From NCBI RefSeq assembly GCF_003352465.1, contig NZ_CP031153.1, positions 1,168,465-1,232,464 of the forward strand: a DNA stretch of 64,000 nt. Direction: 5' to 3'. Below the pieces are notes generated by a model, which worked only from the letters and a program-made list of their open reading frames with translations, did no database searches and was not told the DNA's origin. This document shows positions 1 to 6,293 of the stretch, piece by piece. Position 1 is the first letter of the stretch. Each line of letters opens with the position of its first letter. The DNA comes from Kordia sp. SMS9. Lineage in GTDB: Bacteria; Bacteroidota; Bacteroidia; Flavobacteriales; Flavobacteriaceae. The position numbers and the translations under genes are program-made.

Positions 1-2
1 AT

Positions 3-1643
3 GAAGTATATGTACGTGCCATCTGTGGATTAGATACCAGTATTTGGGGCGGACCTTTAACCTTTACAACAGCTGTACCACCACCACCAGCTACTTTTAC
101 AACCTCAACAGTGAGTACCAGTGGTAGCCAAAGAGCCGCTGTGGATATGAATGGTGACTTTTTAGACGATGTGGTTTCTATAAGTTCTACAAATATCAAT
201 ATTTTTTATCAGCAAGCTTCTGGAGGATTAAGTACGACGCCAACAAACATTACGACAACTGCTGCCGATTTTACACCTTCTTGGAGTTTGGCTGCTGCCG
301 ATTATGACAGAAACGGATTTACCGATTTACTATACGGAGGTGGAAGTGGTGTTACCTTTATGAGAGCCAATGCTACAGGAACTGCTTTTACTGAAATTTC
401 AGGATCAGAATATGTATTCTCTCAGCGTTCTAATTTTGTCGATTTAAACAACGACGGAAACTTAGATGCCTTTGTATGTCATGATGTGGATCCAAATGTA
501 TATTATACCAATGATGGAAACGGAAACCTAACTTTTAATCAAGGTGGATTGGGAGATATTGCTGGTGGAGGAAACTATGGTTCTATTTGGATTGATTATG
601 ACAACGATAGAGACATGGACATGTTTATCGCGAAATGTCGTGGTGGTTCCTCAGCAATCAACATCAATGAAATGCACGAAAATGATGGAAGCGGAAACTT
701 TATGGAAGTAGCTTCTGCCTTAAACTTAGCAGATCCAATTCAAACGTGGTCGTCTGCTTGGGGCGATTTTGACAATGACGGAGATATGGACGTTTTTGTA
801 GGCGCAAGTTCAACTTCTAATGGAACGCATAAATTGATGCGAAATAACGGAAATAGTACGTTTACTGATGTAACTGCGGCTTCAGGAATATTGCCAGCCT
901 TAACAAATATTGGAATTGAAAATGCTACGCACGATTTTGACAATGACGGAAACCTAGACATTGCCTCTAACGGAAGTATTTTATTTGGAAATGGTGATTT
1001 AACATTTACCGTATATGACAATATCCTTTCTGGAAGTAACGGTTCGTTTGGTGATTTGAATAATGACGGATTTATGGATGCCATTTCTGGGACAACCTTG
1101 TATACAAACACAGCCAACAGCAACAATTGGGTTAAAATTACCACAACGGGAGTCGCAAGTAATATTAACGGAATTGGAGCTAGAATAGAAGTAGTTACTG
1201 CCGCAGGAACTCAAATTCGCGATGTGCGAAGCGGAGAAGGTTTCCGCTTTATGAGCTCATTAAATACGCATTTTGGTTTAGGAACGGAAACTAACATTAC
1301 CAACATTATCATTTACTGGCCATCGGGAACAGTTGATAACTTGGTAAATCCTACAATTAATACGCATCATATTATTACGGAAGGACAAACGTTAAGTATT
1401 CCAGATGAAACACTAGAAAAGGTGGCAATTCATCCAAATCCAGTTGGAAACATTATGAACATCAACAGTCCTGTGAATTTGGTTGGAAAAATTGCAACGA
1501 TCTTCAATATAGAAGGAAAACGTGTGATGAACTTAAAACTAAAACAACATGCTATTGATGTTTCAAGATTAACCACAGGAAATTACATCCTTCGTTTAGA
1601 ATCAGACGGAAAAGTATTTACACAAAAATTCATTAAGCAATAA
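3..1643 (+). CDS. T9SS-sorted surface protein with FG-GAP/VCBS repeats and ASPIC/UnbV domain (5' end missing)
   Basis: This is the C-terminal part of a large secreted protein; the frame is already open at base 3, so the start lies before the window. The first residues (to about base 85) look like the last strands of a fibronectin type III domain ending GPLTFTT. Then come about seven FG-GAP/VCBS-type repeats with calcium-loop signatures such as DLNNDGNLDAF, DYDNDRDMDMF and DFDNDGDMDVF (bases 130-1110). An ASPIC/UnbV-like domain follows (about 1125-1390, IYWPSGTVDNL). The end is a Por-secretion/type IX sorting domain starting near HPNPVGN (about 1430) and closing with KFIKQ. By family knowledge it should be exported through the outer membrane and attached to the surface or released. 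Its binding partner is unknown. An ATG-like codon at 111 (GTG) is internal, not the start. Confidence 0.9.
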   Translation, partial: EVYVRAICGLDTSIWGGPLTFTTAVPPPPATFTTSTVSTSGSQRAAVDMNGDFLDDVVSISSTNINIFYQQASGGLSTTPTNITTTAADFTPSWSLAAADYDRNGFTDLLYGGGSGVTFMRANATGTAFTEISGSEYVFSQRSNFVDLNNDGNLDAFVCHDVDPNVYYTNDGNGNLTFNQGGLGDIAGGGNYGSIWIDYDNDRDMDMFIAKCRGGSSAININEMHENDGSGNFMEVASALNLADPIQTWSSAWGDFDNDGDMDVFVGASSTSNGTHKLMRNNGNSTFTDVTAASGILPALTNIGIENATHDFDNDGNLDIASNGSILFGNGDLTFTVYDNILSGSNGSFGDLNNDGFMDAISGTTLYTNTANSNNWVKITTTGVASNINGIGARIEVVTAAGTQIRDVRSGEGFRFMSSLNTHFGLGTETNITNIIIYWPSGTVDNLVNPTINTHHIITEGQTLSIPDETLEKVAIHPNPVGNIMNINSPVNLVGKIATIFNIEGKRVMNLKLKQHAIDVSRLTTGNYILRLESDGKVFTQKFIKQ

Positions 1644-1664
1644 CAAATAAACTTTTAGATTGCC

Positions 1665-1698
1665 AAACTCCAATGCTGTATAGTGTTGGAGTTTTTTT
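1665..1698 (+). terminator. Rho-independent terminator of the T9SS protein gene
   Basis: A 9-bp stem, AAACTCCAA (1665-1673) with TTGGAGTTT (1686-1694), is followed by a T run. It lies 22 bases after the stop codon of the upstream gene. Confidence 0.85.
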
Positions 1699-1770
1699 GT
1701 TTGAAAAAGTAATGAGATATGAGTATTGAGCGTTTATCAAAGTACAGTAGCGTTTCCACTAGAAGAAAAT

Positions 1771-1797
1771 TGCCGCGTCATGCTTCCTCACAGCGAC
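1771..1797. repeat. Dispersed GCGAGG-type intergenic repeat, copy 1
   Basis: The stretch TGCCGCGTCATGCTTCCTCA followed by CAGCGAC resembles, in reverse orientation, the intergenic sequence at 22115-22150. It also shares parts with 49602-49640. It sits between two convergent transcription units and is not coding as far as I can see. Confidence 0.4.
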
Positions 1798-1814
1798 ATA
1801 TCAAAAAAACAAGT

Positions 1815-2264
1815 TTAAACAATCTTCTCAATTACAAACGATTGATTTCTAAAGGTAATGGTGTCTCCTACTTTTTTTCCCAATAACAACTTTCCAATGG
1901 GCGTATTGGTGGCAATGGCGTAGAATTTTTGATGATTGACAGTAATTTCGCCAACGCTGACCGAAATAAAATAATTAGCCTGCGAAGTATACACCAAACT
2001 TCCCAAACAACCTTGTGAAACCGTAGATTTTGAATCAACTTTATGTAGAATTTCCTTGACTTTTTGAATTTCCAACAACTGATTTCCCAGCTTTTCTCGT
2101 TCTAGTTGCAACATCGCGCGACCTGTTTCATGTTTGTCGCCAGCCGAACTTTTGGTTTCCGATAGCATCGCTTCTTGAATGCCCGAAAAACGATCTTGAA
2201 TGTTGGCTTGCCGCTCATTTACGATTTCCAAACACGCGTTGTATAAAGATTCTTTGACTGTCAT
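1815..2264 (-). CDS. GreA/GreB C-terminal-domain-like protein
   Basis: 149 residues from the ATG at 2264. The first 85 residues are a charged, probably coiled-coil region (NERQANIQDRF, REKLGNQLLEIQKVKEIL). The last 60 resemble the FKBP-like C-terminal domain of transcript cleavage factors GreA/GreB, including TPIGKLLLGKKVGDTI. It is shorter than a true GreA and lacks the N-terminal acidic pair that I would expect at the coiled-coil tip, so RNA-polymerase binding is inferred rather than shown. Similar proteins in flavobacteria often carry the misleading label 3-oxoacyl-ACP synthase. The start was chosen because it overlaps the upstream oxidoreductase stop by four bases (ATGA), a sign of translational coupling. 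A longer frame to 2405 would run far into that gene. It is the last gene of a three-gene minus-strand operon. Confidence 0.75.
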   Translation of the reverse strand: MTVKESLYNACLEIVNERQANIQDRFSGIQEAMLSETKSSAGDKHETGRAMLQLEREKLGNQLLEIQKVKEILHKVDSKSTVSQGCLGSLVYTSQANYFISVSVGEITVNHQKFYAIATNTPIGKLLLGKKVGDTITFRNQSFVIEKIV

Positions 2265-3373
2265 ACCAATGCTGCTAATTCTTTCCCAACCAAACTCCCA
2301 ATAGCAACGCCCATTCCGCCTAAGCGAACGCCGCAAAATACATTGTTTGATAAGGGTTTTACAATCGCTTTTTTCTGTGAGCCAACACCCATAATGCCAC
2401 TCCAACGGTGTTCTATTTCAAATGTGGTGTTGGGCAAAATCGTTGTTTGTAAAAGTGCTTCCAGCTTTTGCTGAATGATTTCCGTTTGGTCAAATTCGGT
2501 CGTTTCTTCGGTTGCAAAATCCAGATTTCGTCCACCACCAAATAGAATGCGATGGTCTATGTTTCGAAAGTAATAATACCCTTTGTCCAAGTGAAACGTT
2601 CCTTTGATGTGTAAATTCGGAATCGGTTTGGTAATCAATACTTGCGCACGCGCCGGTTTTACAGATTCATCTAGCAATTGCGACGCAAAACCATTGGTTG
2701 CAATGAGCAATTTTTTCGTAGAAAAGTCAAACTGATTGGTGTGTACATGTACTGCATTTTCAGTTTCCGTGAACCCATCAACCGAAACGGAATTTAAAAT
2801 CTGAATGTGATTGGATACTGCCTTTTTCAAGAGTGATTGCATCATTTTTCCCGTATCAATTTGTCCTTCAAACTGATTAAAAATATAATGCGGCCGAATC
2901 CGTTCAAACTGAAACTTATTTTCAACTTCGCTAAAGACATTTCCATCAAAAACCGAATGTAACAATTGATTGATCGCGTCTTTTTTCGCCAAACAGGTTT
3001 CATACAGCGCTTCATCTTGTTCTGTAAACAATTCGTATCCGCCCAACGCCTGATAATCAATCGCATTGTCGCCTAAAGTTTCACGAAGTAATTGCAAGCC
3101 TTTACAGCGCCTTTTGACAAGGTTTATGACTTCTTCTTCTGAATGTGTCGTAAGATCGTCTAAAATCTCAGAGAGACTTCCAAAACAGGCAAAACCCGCA
3201 TTTTTAGTACTTGCGCCTTGTGGTAAGATTCCTTTTTCTAGAATGATAATTTTTGCCGTTGGATAGTGCTTTCGAAGTTGCAACGCGCAATTCAGTCCTA
3301 CAATACCGCTTCCCACAATAGTGAAATCGACATTAGTCAGCCACGTTTTGTATTCCCAATAGCTTAATTGCAT
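2261..3373 (-). CDS. FAD-dependent oxidoreductase, DAO/DadA family
   Basis: 370 residues. The N-terminus carries a Rossmann dinucleotide fold with GSGIVG (residues 21-26) and the acidic end of the second strand in IIILEKG, as in the D-amino-acid oxidase/glycine oxidase superfamily. The C-terminal HRWSGIMG and the closing GVRLGGMGVAIGS match the region that closes the FAD site in this family. It probably oxidises an amine or amino acid with FAD in the cytoplasm; the substrate cannot be told from sequence. It begins two bases after the stop of the membrane-protein gene upstream (3376) and overlaps the GreA/GreB-like gene by four bases downstream, so all three genes are very likely co-transcribed. 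Confidence 0.85.
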   Translation of the reverse strand: MQLSYWEYKTWLTNVDFTIVGSGIVGLNCALQLRKHYPTAKIIILEKGILPQGASTKNAGFACFGSLSEILDDLTTHSEEEVINLVKRRCKGLQLLRETLGDNAIDYQALGGYELFTEQDEALYETCLAKKDAINQLLHSVFDGNVFSEVENKFQFERIRPHYIFNQFEGQIDTGKMMQSLLKKAVSNHIQILNSVSVDGFTETENAVHVHTNQFDFSTKKLLIATNGFASQLLDESVKPARAQVLITKPIPNLHIKGTFHLDKGYYYFRNIDHRILFGGGRNLDFATEETTEFDQTEIIQQKLEALLQTTILPNTTFEIEHRWSGIMGVGSQKKAIVKPLSNNVFCGVRLGGMGVAIGSLVGKELAALV

Positions 3374-3375
3374 AG

Positions 3376-3981
3376 TTACGATGTTATAATTGGCAGTAAT
3401 TTAGGACCAAGATACGCATACCATAAAAATAAACTTAACACACTTGCAGGAAAAGCGATGAAAACGAGTTGTAAGCGTTCTTTTTTGCCGAATATTTTAA
3501 AGAAAATGTGAATTCCCAATCCAAAAAAGATAACAAACGGAACGAATGAAAGTACAATTTCCGTGTTGATGTATGTAATCATCGTGAGAAAATATTCAAG
3601 TTCGCTCGCCAAATAAAATGCAAAAATAACCACGTAAATCCAATAGTGTGTTTTAAACGCGTTGGTCTTTCTTGTTTTTAGATAAAGTACCAACCAAAAA
3701 AGTCCTGAAATGACCATCCGCAACCAATACATACCTCTTTTTTGAAAGATATTCGCGGTTTCTTCGTATGCTCTCAATGTCATCAATTCGTTACAGCCTA
3801 GCAACTCGCCAAAGTAATTATACGTGTAAATTTTGGTCATAATTCCATCCGTAAATAATTGATCGAATACATAAGTAAACGCGTTGTAAAATTGTGTTTT
3901 TAGTGGAAAAAATAATACAAACAGGATGAAAATAAAAAGTGCTTGTTTTGTGGTAAAAAAAGATATAATTTTTGAGATCAT
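3376..3981 (-). CDS. Multi-pass membrane protein of unknown function
   Basis: 201 residues from the ATG at 3981 (MISKIISFF). About five hydrophobic segments are visible, near residues 13-28, 83-100, 112-128, 142-163 and 170-188, so it is an inner-membrane protein. I do not recognise a family. A longer reading from 4134 would overlap the start of the divergent AraC gene at 4127 and adds a non-hydrophobic, poorly coding stretch, so I chose the internal ATG. The gene heads the operon with the FAD oxidoreductase and the GreA/GreB-like protein. The 145-base gap to the AraC gene must hold both divergent promoters. Confidence 0.65.
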   Translation of the reverse strand: MISKIISFFTTKQALFIFILFVLFFPLKTQFYNAFTYVFDQLFTDGIMTKIYTYNYFGELLGCNELMTLRAYEETANIFQKRGMYWLRMVISGLFWLVLYLKTRKTNAFKTHYWIYVVIFAFYLASELEYFLTMITYINTEIVLSFVPFVIFFGLGIHIFFKIFGKKERLQLVFIAFPASVLSLFLWYAYLGPKLLPIITS

Positions 3982-4126
3982 TCGCTTAATGTTAACATTT
4001 TCAAGATAGGACTTTTTGGTAAAATGGTATGTTAAGTGAATTGTTAAAGTGTGTGATCCCTGTTTTATTTTGATGGAAAACACGATCAAATTTGTATTTT
4101 TAGCTTGACAGAAACGACCAAATTTT

Positions 4127-4969
4127 ATGAACATTTTTACGTTGCCCGATTATTTGACTGCTGAAACAAATTGCTCGATTCAGTTGTTTGATTATGAATC
4201 GACAACTGAACACTTGAACAACAAGATCAATCTCACCAAAAATACCTTTAGCTTTTTGCAAGAAGGGTTTAAGAAAGTTTCCACGAGTCATCAACCGATT
4301 TCCATCACGAATGACGCGTTTTTAATCATGAAATCTGGGCATTGTTTGATGACGGAGAATTTGTCGGAACACCACCATTTTTACCGAAGTATCTTATTGT
4401 TTTTTTCGGATGAAGCTTTGTTTCAATTTCTTGAGAAGCATCAAATTACCAGCAAACGCATTGCCGCTACAACGGCCGCAAAATCGTGTGTGTATGATGA
4501 TTTTATTTGTTCATTTGTAAAAAGCCTGGAAGACATTCATAAGCTTCCGCAACACGTACAACAACAACTTTTACAGGTAAAGCTAGAAGAAATATTGCTG
4601 TATTTAGTCGCAACTAAAGGCCCTGATTTTTTATTGTTTTTAATTGCTTCTAAAGACGATCAAACGAGTCATTTTATCAATGTGGTAGAAAGTAATAAAC
4701 TCAACAAATTGACATTGAAAGAACTCGCATTCCTAGCAAACATGAGTGTTTCCACGTTTAAGCGTGAGTTTGAAAAGCACTTTCAACAATCGCCTATTAA
4801 ATGGTTTCAACAACAACGTTTGGAACATGCTGCTTTTTTATTGAAGAACGAAGCCAAACGACCTTCCGATATTTTTGAAGCGATTGGTTACGAGAATTTG
4901 TCCAACTTCGTATACGCGTTTAAAACTAAATTTGGCGTAACTCCAAAACAGTATCAATTGCAAGATTGA
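4127..4969 (+). CDS. AraC-family transcriptional regulator
   Basis: 280 residues. The C-terminal 95 residues form the two helix-turn-helix AraC/XylS DNA-binding domain: first helix set around LTLKELAFLANMSVSTFKREF, then the signature end KRPSDIFEAIGYENLSNF leading to FGVTPKQY. The N-terminal 180 residues are a ligand- or partner-sensing domain without a recognisable cupin signature (HHHFYRSILLFFSD is the nearest). It is divergent from the membrane-protein operon and lies 33 bases before a promoter for a PEBP-family protein, so either unit could be a target; neither is proven. Confidence 0.9.
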   Translation: MNIFTLPDYLTAETNCSIQLFDYESTTEHLNNKINLTKNTFSFLQEGFKKVSTSHQPISITNDAFLIMKSGHCLMTENLSEHHHFYRSILLFFSDEALFQFLEKHQITSKRIAATTAAKSCVYDDFICSFVKSLEDIHKLPQHVQQQLLQVKLEEILLYLVATKGPDFLLFLIASKDDQTSHFINVVESNKLNKLTLKELAFLANMSVSTFKREFEKHFQQSPIKWFQQQRLEHAAFLLKNEAKRPSDIFEAIGYENLSNFVYAFKTKFGVTPKQYQLQD

Positions 4970-5000
4970 ACTTTTAGCACTACTTTTTGAACTGACTGAT

Positions 5001-5032
5001 TTGTGATAATTTCTTCACCATCTATACTTTTG
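5001..5032 (+). promoter_or_regulatory. Bacteroidota-type promoter of the PEBP gene
   Basis: TTG (5001-5003), 21 bases, then TACTTTTG (5025-5032). This fits the TTG-N17-23-TAnnTTTG promoter known from Flavobacterium. The predicted transcript would begin near 5039, 18 bases before the ATG at 5057, which also supports that start. Confidence 0.65.
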
Positions 5033-5056
5033 TATTCAAATCAAATTAGTTCAATT

Positions 5057-5614
5057 ATGAAGAAAATACACACTTTTTTAGCATTCTTTGTGTTGATGGC
5101 TACCACAGCTTTCGCACAAAATACATTTACCTTAACCAGCAAAGATTTGGGCGGACAAGCTACGAAAGCACAAGAGTTTAGTGGTTTTGGTTGTACAGGA
5201 AACAACGAATCGCCCCAGTTATCATGGGCAAATGCGCCCAAAGGCACTAAAAGCTTTGCCATTACTATGTACGATCCAGACGCGCCAACAGGAAGTGGTT
5301 GGTGGCATTGGGTAGTTTTTGACATTCCATCAAATATCAACGAATTGGTAAGCAATGCAGGAAATATTACCATGAATCTTGCTCCTAAAGGAAGCATTCA
5401 AAGCATTACAGATTACGGTAGTGCAGGTTACGGTGGTCCATGTCCGCCAGAAGGTCACGGATGGCATCAATATATTATTACGGTGTATGCTTTAAAAACA
5501 GATTCGTTAGGATTGACAAAAGATACCAATGCGGCAGTTGTTGGGTATTATTTGTGGAACAACACAATTGCGAAAGCAAGTATGGTAGCGTACTATCAAA
5601 GAGAGAAGAAATAG
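5057..5614 (+). CDS. Secreted PEBP / YbhB-YbcL family protein
   Basis: 185 residues with an N-terminal signal peptide (MKKIHTFLAFFVLMATTAFA, cleavage likely before QN). The mature part shows the phosphatidylethanolamine-binding-protein signatures: ESPQLSW, MYDPDAPTGSGWWHW and YGGPCPPEGHGWHQY, which form the anion-binding pocket in this family. Bacterial members (YbhB, YbcL) have no firmly known substrate. The location here should be periplasmic. The start at 5057 is preferred over a longer frame from 5003 because it gives a clean signal peptide and follows a good promoter at 5001-5032. No clear terminator follows. Confidence 0.9.
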   Translation: MKKIHTFLAFFVLMATTAFAQNTFTLTSKDLGGQATKAQEFSGFGCTGNNESPQLSWANAPKGTKSFAITMYDPDAPTGSGWWHWVVFDIPSNINELVSNAGNITMNLAPKGSIQSITDYGSAGYGGPCPPEGHGWHQYIITVYALKTDSLGLTKDTNAAVVGYYLWNNTIAKASMVAYYQREKK

Positions 5615-5660
5615 GTTTATATCTAAATTACTTCAAAAGAATAAAGATTAAAAGTAGCAT

Positions 5661-5694
5661 AAAAAAAAGACAGGATTTTATACAATCCTGTCTT
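5661..5694 (-). terminator. Terminator of the lanthipeptide-like gene
   Basis: An 11-bp perfect stem AAGACAGGATT (5667-5677) with AATCCTGTCTT (5684-5694) and a 6-base loop. Read on the minus strand it is followed by eight T. It ends the transcript of the small gene at 5714-5923. Confidence 0.85.
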
Positions 5695-5713
5695 CGATAC
5701 CTAACTTTAATGT

Positions 5714-5923
5714 CTAACAATGTTCTGTGCACTCTAAAAAAGTAGCACAAATAGCTTGTGGAAGTGTTTGGTTACAAACAAGACAAAGTGTTTGTTCAGA
5801 CGGACTACAAGGGTCACACTCGGTTCTATTAAATGACCTTGGTGTCTTTCCTCCAATAACTGGTTTAAGGTTTGAAACTTTACTTTTGTTTAAACTTAGG
5901 TTTTTTAACTTTCTTTTTTTCAT
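5714..5923 (-). CDS. Class I lanthipeptide-like RiPP precursor peptide
   Basis: 69 residues. The N-terminal 25 residues look like the leader of Bacteroidota lanthipeptide-type precursors: a lysine-rich start with the LSLNKSKVSNL motif, ending in a Gly-Gly pair (24-25). The putative 44-residue core is full of modifiable residues: seven cysteines (36, 39, 47, 50, 59, 65, 69) and nine Ser/Thr. By family knowledge Ser/Thr would be dehydrated by a LanB-type enzyme and joined to Cys as (methyl)lanthionine, then exported with leader removal at GG. None of the modification or export genes is in this window, so the product is an inference. The gene has its own strong terminator (5661-5694) and shares a gap with the divergent sensor kinase at 6294. 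A non-modified, disulfide-rich secreted peptide is the main alternative. Confidence 0.6.
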   Translation of the reverse strand: MKKRKLKNLSLNKSKVSNLKPVIGGKTPRSFNRTECDPCSPSEQTLCLVCNQTLPQAICATFLECTEHC

Positions 5924-5991
5924 AATGTATAGTTTTAATATTAATAAATGTTAATAAGATTTGTAACGAATAGAAATTCGCTTGTAATTGA

Positions 5992-6087
5992 CTAGATACC
6001 TATTGCATCTTCTTCAACAATTGAACCTCAAATCATTAATTGAGGTTTTTCTATTTGGTAATTTTCAAATTGTTTTAATGTTTTCAT
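5992..6087 (-). pseudogene. Remnant of a second small leader-type peptide, broken by TGA
   Basis: From the ATG at 6087 the frame reads MKTLKQFENYQIEKPQLMI, then TGA (6028-6030), then GSIVEEDAIGI and TAG (5992-5994). The beginning is like leader peptides of Bacteroidota RiPP precursors, and a single base change of TGA to GGA would create the Gly-Gly pair usual at the leader/core border. A hairpin (AACCTCAA 6024-6031 with TTGAGGTT 6040-6047) lies exactly across the stop codon. It is 68 bases upstream of the lanthipeptide-like gene on the same strand. It could equally be a 19-residue ORF occurring by chance. Confidence 0.3.
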
Positions 6088-6231
6088 AATGTGTATTTTT
6101 AAATTCAATCAAATCTTCAAAATAAAATCTCAAAAAGAAGAAAAACGGTTCTATTAAAAATTAAACGTGTTTGTTTTTCTATTTTCAGTGTAAGCTTGGT
6201 TATTTAGCTCATAAATACTTGTTTAGCTAAT

Positions 6232-6239
6232 TATATTTG
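6232..6239 (+). promoter_or_regulatory. Possible -7 box of the sensor kinase gene
   Basis: TATATTTG matches TAnnTTTG and lies 54 bases before the ATG at 6294. No TTG is found at the proper distance upstream, so this is a weak call. Apart from this box, the peptide remnant and its hairpin, I see nothing else in the 5924-6293 gap. Confidence 0.3.
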
Positions 6240-6293
6240 AGTTGCTTTGTAAGAAAGGATCTAGTTTTTAAGCTAGATTTTCAGCAAACCTCT

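Noticed and set aside
740-1214. Long antisense ORFs inside the FG-GAP protein
   Set aside because: They are opposite to strongly repeated, clearly coding sequence and have no domain of their own.
1815-2264. Annotation as 3-oxoacyl-ACP synthase
   Set aside because: No thiolase-fold motif or catalytic cysteine is present; the C-terminus is of GreA/GreB type.
5440-5745. 101-residue ORF overlapping the PEBP gene end
   Set aside because: It runs in another frame of the PEBP gene and then over the bidirectional hairpin; composition is not protein-like.
5727-5954. 75-residue ORF opposite the lanthipeptide-like gene
   Set aside because: It is the shadow of the small gene; the minus-strand frame has the leader motif and terminator, the plus-strand frame has neither.
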